Part shown: one piece after another, positions 47,846 to 58,972 of the stretch
Layout: each line of letters begins with the position of its first letter
Numbering within the stretch: position 1 is the first letter of the stretch
NCBI GenBank assembly: GCA_030248295.1
Contig: JASANH010000647.1
Location: forward strand, 992,001-1,056,000
Origin: Mesodorylaimus sp. YZB2_4
Lineage: Eukaryota > Nematoda > Enoplea > Dorylaimida > Dorylaimidae
Direction of reading: 5' to 3'
DNA length: 64,000 bases
The notes under the pieces: model-generated
Database searches by the model: none
The model's input: only the letters and a program-made list of their open reading frames with translations
What the model was told of the DNA's origin: nothing
Position numbers and translations under genes: made by a program

Positions 47846-49408
47846 CAAGCTAGTTCGCGTGAAGTAGCCAGTTTCGCAACAATCAGACGTGTCTGATCGT
47901 GAGTCGCAGGACATGCGTGCAAGAAATTCTTATCCTACATCACACAACACTGCTGTCCTAATCTAAGGACCCGCTGTCCTTAGAGGAGTGAAAGTGACTT
48001 GGATCCTGCAAATAGTCAAGGTTGGCGCATATCTGTCATATGCAAGTATGAACTCCTAGCGCCACACCCTTGTTTTCCCTTAGGCCCCCCTCAGATAGGT
48101 AATCAATTAGTCAGTCAGTCAGTCGTGTCGAGTCATGTGGCACCCCTCTCTAAGGGTCTTTATGTCCTTCACGGATGGCGCCTCAGCAGCTTTTTGATAT
48201 AAACCAGGTTCATTTTTGCAATAAACAACCATTTTCAAATCTCAAAAACGCTTAAATATCCATATCTTTTTATCAGTATATCCGGGTTGTTAAAAGATAT
48301 ATATAACCTGCTTTCTTTGATAATACACGCCCTTCAAGTGCCGCGTGTACATTCCAAAAGAAAACAGATAGTAGGAAGACATGGATATCCCAAAAGATAC
48401 GGATACGGATATGGATATGATTTCGATATCGATATGTCAAATGATATCGATGAGATATAGATGTGGATATGGATATCAACAGTGGTCACAAGTATCCTCG
48501 AAATAGCAGACATCAGAACTGTTTCGCTAAAAACAGTTACAAAATGCACAAGATTTAAAGTTGCATCGCTGTCATGAATACGACTTTGAAAAATTAAACA
48601 AGAACGAATACCCGTACCCGTACCCGCCGGGTACGGGTGGGTACGGGTTTGGGTTTGGGTACCCATGCAGGACTCTGAAGTGAGTCATTTTTCTTGAATT
48701 CGTCACCTTTGTATGATGCATAAATTGCCATTCAAAAATTGAGGAAGAAACTTACTTGGCAATTTTAGTTTTAAATAAGACATGACCAAGATTAGAGTCT
48801 CAAGAAATAGAGCTCGAATGAAAAACAGTTTTTTGCTCTGCTTCTTTTCCTTGCAATTTACACGGTTTATTTCCCTTGGTTTTATTATTTTAGCCTTTGT
48901 TTCAGACACCGCTAACTTGAGCCTAGAGGAGCATTTGAATTGAGAATGTGAAGCCCAACCACTTTCAGCATTGAAACCTATAATTCTGTGGATGGACACT
49001 TTTCTGACACAGTTTACGATGGGGAACCATTGACTGACTGCAACTTGATCCTGTCCTACAAGATGCTGCAACATGAAAAACTGTCAAACTAACCATCGAA
49101 TTTCCATCGGCTACTTTGAATTTGATTTTGTCACTTGTGGTACACCGTAATAGAACATTTAATTCCTGGCCAAGATTAGGACTAAGCTGTATTTGGGACT
49201 CGTTTTCACGCTCAACCATGAATAAGCTTTATCGCAAGAAATATATTCCCGGAATCATCCATGGCCAGGCGCAAGTTACACCACTGTGCATTCCAGGGTA
49301 CATATTCCCTGGCAGTTTGGCAAACGGGTTTTCAAGTTTTAAGGCAACAAGCAACAGCAATAAATGCTAAACTCCGATTTGATTCATCCGTCTTTTCCTC
49401 TCTTCAGG

Positions 49409-49469
49409 TTTTTTTCTACGATCGAAATGGCGACTCGAAAATAGTCGCCATTTCGATGGTAGAAAAAAA
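49409..49469. repeat. Hairpin with 27-bp arms
   Basis: Arms 49409-49435 and 49443-49469 are inverse copies with one central mismatch and a 7-nt loop; the core is ATCGAAATGGCGACT. It lies in intron 1 of plus copy 2. It could be a miniature foldback element or a hairpin-RNA source; nothing decides between these. Confidence 0.75.
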
Positions 49470-51085
49470 GAGACACTGATATCCTACGCCTGAGGCACCT
49501 CTTTATAGCCTCAGACCAGTAACCAAACCTGAACATAAGTGGCCTCAGACAACAAAGGAAAACCAGGAAATCTGTAGCTGTGCGATTATTTTTGTCCTGG
49601 AAATATTTGTGGCCACTCATCTTTTTTCTTGTTTCAATGATTAACGGTGAAAGATAACTGGATTCCGATTGATGGGTGTTGTTAAACAAACAATTCTCTA
49701 TCCAGCCATATCCTACTTATTGGTCTCTGTTGCACGGATGAGGAAAAAATTCACAGATAAGGCGCCAATACCCAACTTTTTGCAGGTGTCCGATTATTTT
49801 TGTCCCCCCCCCCCCACTGTATTAGCATTTGACTCCACGAGCTGTCCTTGCAGCCAAGTAGGACATTACCAAACAGGGATTGCCTTTTCCCGTTATTGCA
49901 GGCCGCTCCTCACAGCGATGAATGCCCAGCCACAAAAGCAGTAAATCTCGCCTGTTCAAACTTGAAAACTTGAGAGTAATCAAGATTTTGAAAACTTGGT
50001 TTTTTAAAGTTCACTTTTTTGGTCTTTAAAACAAAATCAAGCTAGAAACTGGTGTCTCAAAAAGTTTTTCAAGCCTTTCTCTGTGTTCTCTGTGTCTCTG
50101 TGTGTGTGAAAAAATTAGAAGTGAGAAAAATCTTGATTTTGTCACTGGTGGTTTACTGTCCTTTAACCCTTTGACGTAGTTCGGCGGGCGTAGGTTTTGA
50201 TGGCCTTCCAAGTTTTAGCAACAGTTACAATCAGATTTCAGTCATTAATTTTTTCTATTGAATTCAGATCGCTGACCATGATGGGGGCCTATATTCGTTC
50301 AATATTGGGCAATCGTGTTAAAAAAAACAGAGCCTATTGCAATTTGTGCGAAAAGGAAATGACAGTCGCTGTTTCGGGCTATCCAAAAACGGGATACGTT
50401 TTTCACCACGCACAGCATCACCTTGGCAAGGAATTGTTCTCCTGTCGTCAATGCCAGTATCGCTCAATTACCTATAGCGGCATGACGGCCCATTTAAGGA
50501 AAAAACATAAATTGCACTGGCGAAATGAACATGTTGTTGATAACACATTGGATCACGAACGTGAAATTATGGTAATGATTGTTCGCTGTTTTAAATCGCC
50601 TCATCAACAGGATGACGCCTGGGAAAGGTAAGCCCCTTTCGCAATTCTGTTTCATGAAATGTGAATATTTGTTGTAGTTACAAGCAAGCGGTCAACGCGA
50701 GGTCAAATAAGAGTAGCGTATCAAAAATAGATTTGAAATCTTCTGAACAAAAGTGAGTGGGACTGCGAGGGGAGCTCCTATTCTTGGCATCTCACTTGAC
50801 TTGTCAAATGATCTGGTAAATGAGTGAAAGGTAGAAGTTTTGAGAGACTGCGCCTTTCGCCTAAAACAAGAATGCAAGTTTTGTTTGTTCGTTACTAAAA
50901 CTGATATGCTTATGACGAGACATATTGCTGTTATGCATCGTGTGTGAAGGTGCTTTGGATGCAATGCGAGTGTGCTAGCAGTTTTTTCTACAGGCCATCA
51001 GTTCTCCTCGTGATTTGATTTAGTGGACTGTTTTTTCATTTCTTATGAGTTTTGACTAATGATTTTTCGTTGTGTGACTGTCCAC

Positions 51086-52107
51086 ATTCAAAACGTGTTA
51101 CTCATGTTTCTGCTCGTACAAGGCTAACTATGATTTATGAACAAGGTCTATATGTTGAAAGGGTGGAATAATTTGTGCATTGTTTTGCTGCCTATTCTTA
51201 AATTTGGGTAATAAAGAAATTGAATTCCTAACTTGTTTTTTGAGAACAAGCGATAATGAATTTTTGTTACCATGGCGCGAAAATCACTACATGCGGCATG
51301 ACTAGGTCAAGCAGGTGACGCATTTAGACAGACGTGTGTATAGACCATTTCACATGCTTCGTTAAACACAAAATTTAATTCTGGGACATTGTTAGCTTGC
51401 CTGTGAGGTACAAGGTCATGCAGGTACAGCAGGTCATGCCACCTTACCTACGCTGCAGGTATCTATCTGGGGCCATGAGTAGAGCTGCAGTAGAGTTTAG
51501 GGTATTAGGGTATTAGGGTTGTTGACAGTAGAGCGCCACTAAACATCAGCTGCATCCTTCATACTTGTTACCTACTTACACTGTGCATTGACGCAACATT
51601 GGCGTGCATCTGTGTGTGACTGATCACGCTCGGTGCAGTGCCTAGCATGAGGCGCTCTCGTGGCCGAGTAGACTAGCCATCCTGAGACGCTGCTAGCTGG
51701 CTTCAGCATTGAATGGTCTAAAAAGTTTTTGAAAATGATAAGACCGTTTTTCGCCTTTTTCACAAGTTATTTTTAACTGTGCTCTACATGCCCGTACATA
51801 AGGCGACGAAAGACGATGAGGGCATGGCGTCCCACTGTTCTCAAATGTTCAGCCTCCATTTTCACAGTGTGTGCCTTCCAACATTTTCAAAACAAGTAGT
51901 GTGATTGATAAGTTAACAGTTCTTAATAAATATACGGAAAAATTTAGATTAGAATCAAGGAGCAAAGCAGAATAAATGCATGACCCTGAGCGGGACTCGG
52001 CCCCGCACTCTGAGAATTACGAGAGTAAGCGCATATGCACTGTGAGGTCTTGTATCCCATTCGCACAACGAATATAAGTCTGCGCTTCTAATACTGCTCT
52101 AGTCTAC
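51086..52107. other. Spacer between units 2 and 3
   Basis: About 1 kb with no gene recognised. TTAGGGTATTAGGGTATTAG at 51497-51520 is a very short direct repeat, not a telomere array. The unit 3 similarity starts at about 52108. Confidence 0.5.
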
Positions 52108-54736
52108 ACTATTTATTTCCTGTTCTCTCTATGAAATCACAAAGGCAAATAATGCCGTTTCAACCTTCCTAGCAACAATTGACATTAAGTCCTGACCTGA
52201 GATGAAGACCTGAGAAAATAAAATTGTATCATTTCCACTCAGTTTATACTGTAGACAGCGCAAGTCTCTACAAAACCAAACCGCACTGCCCCGCATGAAC
52301 ACTAACAAGTAAGGCAATCCCTTCTTATATAAAAGCATTGGAGTTCAAAATGCTGCTCTTACTGACCACGATGCATGATGGCGATGTGACTTTTGATAAG
52401 CAGCCTACGATTTGTACCAAACGGGCACAGCTGGCACTGATATCTGCCGCAGAAGCGTAAGGATGATTTGTCCATTCCTTGAGCTTGACAAGATTCGTAT
52501 TCACCTTTGACTTCTTCCATTGACATGCCGACCAACTCCAGTGGTTGTTGTTGCGCATTCTGCCCATTTACGCCTTTTTTCTTCCAATTAGCTGACTGCT
52601 TCACCCCAGCAGTGCTGCGCAATTTGGACTGACCATCCTTCGATGTGCTAAAAGTTTAGCTGCAGAAGTGCATGGTACGTCGACCGACGTGTATCCTGCA
52701 GCAAGTGCGTGCAGGACGCATTGAGCAGCACATGCTTCAATGGTTATTCGTATGCTGCACAAGCAAGAGGACTGCTACCTAGGGAAAAATTGTAAGCACA
52801 GCAGGGGAACAAACAGGGAGCAACTCGTGGTTTGGTCGCTCATGGTGTCCTCACCTCCCTTACAACTACCCTACCTAAACGATAGAGAAATCGAAGGGAA
52901 CCATGCCATCACAACTGCATTCAGCACGCACCCAGGGCGACGGGAGTTAGTCGAGGCGGAATTCTTCTGGGTGCAAATACTCCCACTGGAGGTAGACAAG
53001 TCTCGCGACTATACCTGCCCTCGAAACATCAACCGAATAGGTTAACGTATCCCAGCCAGTGAAGAAGGTATCGATCTCCCCCGACCGCCAAGAATGCTGG
53101 GTACCACAACTGGCGGAGGTCACAGAACGAGTCCCACCCACCTCAGCTAATTAAGAAGAACACATAAAAATCTACAAATGACAACTGTAATACATGCATA
53201 CAAGCTTTTTCTTCAGATTTATAGCATGATAAACAAACAGGTACGCAGAAAAGGCGGTGATTCGAAATTTGACACCTCAAAATGCAACCTCTCACAGTTG
53301 GCTCAACAATTCCCATTTCCCAAGGTTTCCAGATTGTTCTGATTCCCTGATTTTTCCAAGTTTTCCCAGCTTTTCAACCTTGTGTGAACCTTGCACAAGC
53401 CTCTCTGACTCGTCATCATGGCAATACCTGGTATATGTGACCAACAAGACTGGCGAGGTCACAGAACGAATCAGGCACTGCCCACCTCGGCTAATGAGGA
53501 GACACAAAACCCCTAAAATGTCATCTAATGTTGTACTCGAACATACCAGCTTTTTTGGGCGGCGACATTTTCTCCGAAACAGGCAGTCAGCATGGACATG
53601 ATTTCATCGTGGAAATCGTCCTCATTGTTCTCGTATTTATCAACAAGACTGCTCGATGTGTTTGAGCACAAAGTGACTAGCCAAACCCGAGTAATAAACG
53701 GCATGATGGCCGCACATCTTGCATCGATATAATGGCTTGCGGATATGATAATTATAAACATGCTCAAAGAGCCGAGAGGGCGGATGACACCGCTTCCAAT
53801 GAAATTTAATAACCTTCTTGCACAAACCACATTCAATCGTCTTCTTCTCGGCTTTTTCAATAAGCTTCATGCAATGGGTTTTTCGAATTTTGTACAAATC
53901 AGATTTGATTACCTTTCGACCAGCCACTTTGAGTCTTGGCTTGACTTTGGACCTGAAGCAGAAACAATGTTGCCCACCAAGATTTTAGGCATTCTACCAG
54001 AGGTCTCACAACTGGGTGCTTTACTCGACACGAAACATATCGCAAGGAGCTGAGACAGGCATATTTGGTATTATACCATCACCCACCTAAACAACGAAAC
54101 ACCTTTCCGTTGATTTTCCAAAACGAAAATGTTGGCTTAACTTCTTTCTAATTAATATACTGTGCCTGATAAAATCCTAACCTTGGATTTTTGGCTACAA
54201 TTATTCGACCCTTCGACCGACGTAACCATAGTTATCAAAGAATTTTCTCTAAATGCCCTAATTTTCTATCGCGACGCCTTTAAAAACTTTTTTAATTTTC
54301 TAACTAGACGTCGCTTAAATCAAACTATCTAAAACGAGTTAAGCGACGATCTAGTTTTTTCTGATAAAGTATACTTGGTCCTAAGTATCAGACAGGTAGG
54401 ACGTATTTTTCAGATTGCTTAGATATGACAGATCTTTTAGATGATAACAAGGTCGGCACTGGGAGGGAGCCTTGTGGTTCCATTGCATCTTGGTCCAAGC
54501 TTAACAGCCTTAAACGACTCAGAGGAACTGTCGCCCTGGCGCAGTGGACTTTGGTGAGGGGCGACAAGGGGCAGAGTCTTGCTGACAAGGGCGATCAGTC
54601 GACGGCACAGCAAGTTGCCGGAGACACGTGTATGGAACAAATTTAATGGCACAATACCAACGTGAACACAGCAAACTACTCAGCTCAACTCCAAACGATC
54701 TTATGACTGGCTCCTCCCTGTCCTAGTCTCAGACCG

Positions 54737-55309
54737 CAGTCGCACTGCGAATCATTCTCAGGAACGATTCTGGAATTGTTCTCGAGAAATGATCTCGAGA
54801 ACCATTCTCCCCTTGAAATCGCACCAGAATGAGAATTGCTCCCAAGTTTTTTAGGCGAAATCGCATCTAGAACTGTTCTCAAGTCTTTCCACGGCAGAAA
54901 AGTCTGCACATTGGCGCTGATATTTAAAATATCCACTTAACTTTCACATCAGACTTTGAATCTGCTGTTGACTTATCTGATAAGTCAATAAGCAAAGGAC
55001 TCATGTCACTTAGGGAAGAAAAAAGCAAAAGTGGGGCAGAATTACCAAACATAATTAATCCGTCTAAGCTGCTGAAAAATGGCCCCTCGCCTGTGCGCTA
55101 TCTGCAAGTGCAATCTCAGGAGCATGTATCTATTACGATAGGAAACGCCTCCGCACGCAAATTATCTCTCGCATTAGCCGTGTTTGTTATCATGGATTCT
55201 TACTCTAGTACTCGGTGCTCCTCTTCCCATGAATGAATACGGGAAGAGAAGTATTGAAATAAACAAAGTTAGCAGTACTTTTGGCAAGCGTTAGGCTGTC
55301 TATCTTTCT
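54737..55309. mobile_element. CAGTCGCACT element, copy in unit 3
   Basis: The segment aligns with 24081-24445 plus 25361-25535 and starts with the same end (CAGTCGCACTGCGAATCATT). It lies in intron 2 of minus copy 3, not intron 3 as in unit 1. The plus-strand open frame (55003-55236, preceded by an acceptor-like CACATCAG near 54950) is uninterrupted here and ends with a hydrophobic stretch and STRCSSSHE. The right part of the element, present in unit 1, is missing. Confidence 0.6.
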
Positions 55310-55972
55310 CGACAGGAGCTTCGAGGCCATTGGAATGGAATTATAGAAAGTGCTCTAAAAAATTCCTTGCCGGAGCCTCTGCTACTCACGTCAGACCACA
55401 CATTTTCAGAATTTTTGAAAACCCTTTCTGCCCATCAGTGGACTGCACGAGAATACTCTACACATTACTGAACATGATACCTACCAAGGTTTCCCCTTTG
55501 ATTTTCCTTTGATATTGTCTTTACTCGAATCGAAACACGCTGCCAATGCGGCCATAATTTCGTCGTGGAAATCGCTTTCGTGATCGTCATAATTGCCTGC
55601 ACTGCGAATCTTATGTTTCCCTTTTATATGATTTTGCAAACTTTTCTTTGTCGTTCCGACTTCGCCGCATATTTTGCAAGAATACATCGGATTTCGGAGA
55701 TGCTTCGTGAAAACGTGCAGTCTAAGCTTAGCTGGCACGTCGCTTTGCACCAGACTGAATTTAACGAACTCATTGCATTGAAGACATTGGATAGACCCGC
55801 GAGGTTTTATCTTCATGATCAATTTCCAACAATATTGTCGCCGAATTAACGCTAAATCATTGTGTTCTGAAGGCAGGCTGAAAGAATGGCCGCACTATTC
55901 GATGATCCAGACGATAAGATTGCAGCTCGTTTACAAAATAGGCTCTCAACTTTGTCAGTGTAATAGAGTACC

Positions 55973-56344
55973 CAGGCTAGCACCCAGCATCGACCGATCC
56001 ACGATCCAGCCAAACCGATCCGCCGATCCGATCCAACTGCTGGATCGGCAACTGATATTTTTCGCGCTTTATCTGCTGGGAAATGATAAAATGTGGCAAA
56101 CTACATTAACGAGAAAATCCCTTTTTTTCTCTCAAATCAGCATTTAATCACGCTTTAGGTGCTACTTAGTTCTCCTGTGTTCTTTGGAGCGCTCTAACAA
56201 AGTAAAAGCGAGGAACCATGGCAGGTTGGTAAGGACGCAGTGCCAAACACGCCATCCCCATCTATCTTCTATTTTTTGAAGCGGATCGGCCGGATCGGAT
56301 CGGATCGGGATCGGGATCCAGGCCTAGGGTCGATGCTTGGCTGG
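55973..56344. mobile_element. MITE with AGCATCGACC ends, copy 1
   Basis: The left end (CAGCATCGACCGATCC near 55985) and right end (GGGTCGATGCTTGGCTGG) are inverse copies, with many GGATCGGATC repeats just inside the right end. It lies in intron 1 of minus copy 3. The same ends occur at 58604-58822. Target duplications were not identified. Confidence 0.6.
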
Positions 56345-57128
56345 CACATTATAACAATCCGGAAACAGTCTAATCAGTCTTGAAGGGGCGAGGATGTTGG
56401 TGTTGGGCGAATAAACCGAAGATCTGCATGGGATCGGAGTATAATAATCTGCGAACCATCACTTCACACCATTGCAGGGGACCTAACTGGCACCCCCAAA
56501 CTGTTTCGATTTCCCACTGCAAAGAGATACAAGAGAACTGATCAGCACAAAGCGGCATTTTAAGTGGACTTTGCTGGGAAAATGGGACCCACACAATAAA
56601 ACGGGAGATCAGGATTTCAAATTCATGGGATTTCCATGAGGTTTTGCATTGGGTGGTGCGCTCTACAGTACTGGTGCTATATTACAGTGCAAATGCGAGC
56701 GCCCTTCTGGATGCGGGCATTGTTACTGGGTACAGCGGGACTGACGATGCGTAATAGGTTTAAAAATCTATGCGAACCGTTGTGCAAGGCTTACGATTAG
56801 ACAGCCTGTTTTCCAGCTCTGCCAAGCAAACTGCGACAGACAGACATACCTTTGACAGATTCACCACCAAGGCGGTATGTACTTACGTTTTTCCAAGGAC
56901 GTCTTCTCGCAGACTCGCTGGAGCCGAATCTTGATCAAATATAGATTGAGTCGACGCATTTGACTTTGTCTCTGTCATATATTCATGGCCATTAACCAGC
57001 GCCAGATGCCGACGATGAATCTCGATGTGACAATCAACTTCGTCTGGGCTTGTTGAACCCAAATAAATTATTCCATCGCCACCCAAAACTTGGCACATTT
57101 CGCAAGTATAAATACTTTTTGTCTCCAT

Positions 57129-58972
57129 TCTACTCTTTCTGCATAAACCAAGAAATTGCTTTTAATAGAAACCATAGGAAGAAGACCGCCGACTGGCGGG
57201 ATAACACTGGGACCTGACAGATATATCAGTGATTAGCTACAAGACAGACGCCCTGCCGTAATCCAGCCCTGCACGGGACTGCACGTGCTACAACGATTAT
57301 CTAATTTTGGAAGCTTGGCAGACTGTTAGCAGGTACCTAATTAAAAACAATTTATCAAAGAAATGAAAACGCGGGAAAACAAAAAATTCAGCCAGAAAGC
57401 CTGTTACCTGATAACCTAAGCAAGGTGGCGTGTACCTCGACTTTCTTTTGCCACATTGTTGTAACTTAGGATGTACAAACTAACAATAAGGCAAAAATAT
57501 AGGGAAAATGGTTCCTTACAGCCAGCCCGTAAAAATCAGGCTGCGGAGTCCAGTTCACCAAGCTTTATTGCAAGAATTTTTTAAAAATTCCATGCTGCTC
57601 CCCCCCCCCCCCCATCCTAAATTTTCTATCAGCCCAGGGGTGACATTTACTCTGCTAAGAGACAGAGTCAGGCGACTTTCTATCTAGAGCAAGACGGCTA
57701 CACTGTTTGCCGAAAGTAACCTTAGCATGTGTAATCAGTGCATATTAGCTTACAGAACGATCACTGATAGCTGGGCCCGCTGAAGAGCTGAAGTAAAAGT
57801 TTGATTACTTTCACCACAAATTCTGGCGGCAAATTCGAATCTTTTTAGAATTGAGCAAGCCTAAATGCTTTACCTACATTTTTTGTTTAAAAGTGAGGCG
57901 AGGCCACTTTCCAACGAGACTGCCGGCTGGATAACATACGGGTCATAGGTCTGCTGGTGAACTGAAGCGGCGCTGAAGGAATGAAGACTGAAGAAGCGGC
58001 AGATTCATTTTCTCTTCATAAAAATTGGCCACTTTGAAGCGACTGAATGCACGCGAGCGTTAAATTACACATAAAATATTATAAAACTCGGTACGGCCGT
58101 ACCAGCCTATCTTCAGTTCCGTACCCGTACCGTACCGTACCCCCCCCCGGTACGGTCGACCCTGGGACGGCCGGCGCCTCGGAGCGGCGTTTTCTTGGCG
58201 CCGTACAGTACGGAGGTACCTCTGGGGACACCAGCTGCCTATCGCTCCGCTTAATATTTTTTTTATTTAGGCACTTGTTCAGCTTATCTGCACCCGCTTT
58301 CCCCCATTTCATTGCGCTTGATTTTGTTTCTGCCCAACGCAAGTTGTGAGCCGTCACGGTTCTTCGAAAAAATATTTTGAAAGTTTCCTTTCCATGCAAG
58401 TATTCGCTTTTTCAAAATGACGTTTCTAAATACCATTCAAAAAATTATAAATTTTAACTCACGACAGCCTAGGTCGTGGGTTTGGGCGCTTACTTCCTTA
58501 CATGGACAGGGCTCGCTGATGCCGCAACCTTTGCACCAGAGCGGCGGCACGTGTCCAGTGGCCTCGAGTTGGTGCATGCAGTTTAGGGGCGCCTGAAATG
58601 AAGCAGCTAGCACCACAGCATCGACCGATCGATCCGACTTCTGGATAGGTTTTTTTCTCTTATCTGCCTGGATATTATTTTCTTTTGTGATGTCTTTCTT
58701 TTGGGGTGGGGGTTGATGGACAATAATAAAAAGGAGAAACCAGACCGGGAGGGCGTGCCGCCAGTTAACGGTATGCACAGCAAATTTTTCTGTTTTGTTC
58801 GGATCGGTCGATGTTGGTGTGGCGGTAAAAAATTGCCGAGAAAGTGTACCTTTGTTTCAACCACCTAATGCCAAAGCGAAGCGATAGATGTGATTTTCGC
58901 ATCAAAGAAAAGTCAAATAAAGCGCCAAAACCAAGAGTCAAAATCAAAATATTGTCCTTTTGAGTAATAAAA
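57129..58972. promoter_or_regulatory. Divergent intergenic region, unit 3
   Basis: It corresponds to 29358-30868 and contains the conserved block CACAAATTCTGGCGGCAAAT near 57811. A C-run is at 57600-57613, GTAC-rich palindromic sequence at 58085-58210 and a MITE at 58604-58822. The acceptor in front of the plus-gene ATG has decayed: unit 1 reads CCTTTTTCAG, this copy CCTTTTGAG. Confidence 0.55.
58604..58822. mobile_element. MITE with AGCATCGACC ends, copy 2
   Basis: The left end AGCTAGCACCACAGCATCGA and the right end, read inverted, CCACACCAACATCGACCGAT match the ends of the element at 55973-56344. The element is about 220 bp with no coding capacity and lies in the divergent region of unit 3. 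Confidence 0.6.

Larger units (their letters stand above)
46114..48677. mobile_element. hAT-like element at the exon 1 donor, 8-bp TSD
   Basis: The left end reads CAGGGTCCCGCACGGGTA and the right end, inverted, CAGAGTCCTGCATGGGTA (three differences in 18). Both sides are flanked by the 8-bp duplication AAGTGAGT (46106-46113 and 48678-48685). Subterminal ACCCGTACCC-type repeats line both ends (46127-46255 and 48605-48660). CAG..CTG ends and an 8-bp duplication are hAT hallmarks. No transposase frame is recognised in the 2.56 kb, so it is non-autonomous. It carries a nested element, a degenerate minisatellite and a GATATG-rich microsatellite (48390-48480). Confidence 0.85.
45836..50947 (+). pseudogene. 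C2H2 zinc-finger gene, plus copy 2, internally deleted
   Basis: Exon 1 (45836-46107) and exon 2 (50268-50627) read cleanly and splice in phase 2, with intact ligands (MEKTMVYMCKLC; YCNLC and CRQCQYRS). The beginning of intron 2 aligns with unit 1 (for example TGAATATTTGTTGTA). At about 50830 the sequence jumps to the very end of exon 4, where the terminal finger CKFCLFVTKTDMLMTRH and its stop at 50947 survive. Exon 3 and most of exon 4 are gone, so two modules are missing. A transcript could still end inside intron 2 and give a short two-exon protein with three fingers. Intron 1 carries a 2.56-kb hAT-like insertion at the splice donor. Confidence 0.75.
37975..51085. repeat. Zinc-finger gene-pair unit 2
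   Basis: Second direct copy of the divergent gene-pair unit. It is longer than unit 1 because MITEs fill the central intergenic region (41473-45835) and a nested pair of hAT-like elements fills intron 1 of the plus gene. The minus gene is intact and the plus gene has lost exon 3 and most of exon 4. Confidence 0.8.
52359..57128 (-). pseudogene. C2H2 zinc-finger gene, minus copy 3, frameshifted
   Basis: Four exons, 57128-56887, 55877-55485, 53952-53547 and 52647-52359, have good splice sites and phase 2 borders. Exon 1 starts METKSIYTCEMC and is one codon shorter than its sisters. Exon 2 is intact with both fingers and DFHDEIMAALAACF. Exon 3 is 2 nt short: after the second finger (LKH) the sisters' GA is missing near 53655, so the frame ends a few codons later (IEQSC then stop), while the DFHDEIM motif continues in another frame. 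Exon 4 is intact with its terminal finger. The predicted product loses the second DFHDEIM motif and the last finger. It is a young pseudogene, or an assembly error at this spot. Confidence 0.8.

Noticed and set aside
48390-48660. CRISPR-like or centromere-like array
   Set aside because: GATATG and ACCCGTACCC runs are simple microsatellites inside a hAT-like element, without unique spacers of constant length.
51497-51520. Telomere-like repeats (TTAGGG / TATTAGGG)
   Set aside because: Only two or three imperfect repeats; far too short for a telomere or interstitial telomeric array.
58085-58210. GTAC-rich segment as a regulatory palindrome
   Set aside because: It looks like subterminal repeat sequence of a degraded MITE (as in ACCCGTACCC runs elsewhere); no defined symmetric site conserved in the other units.
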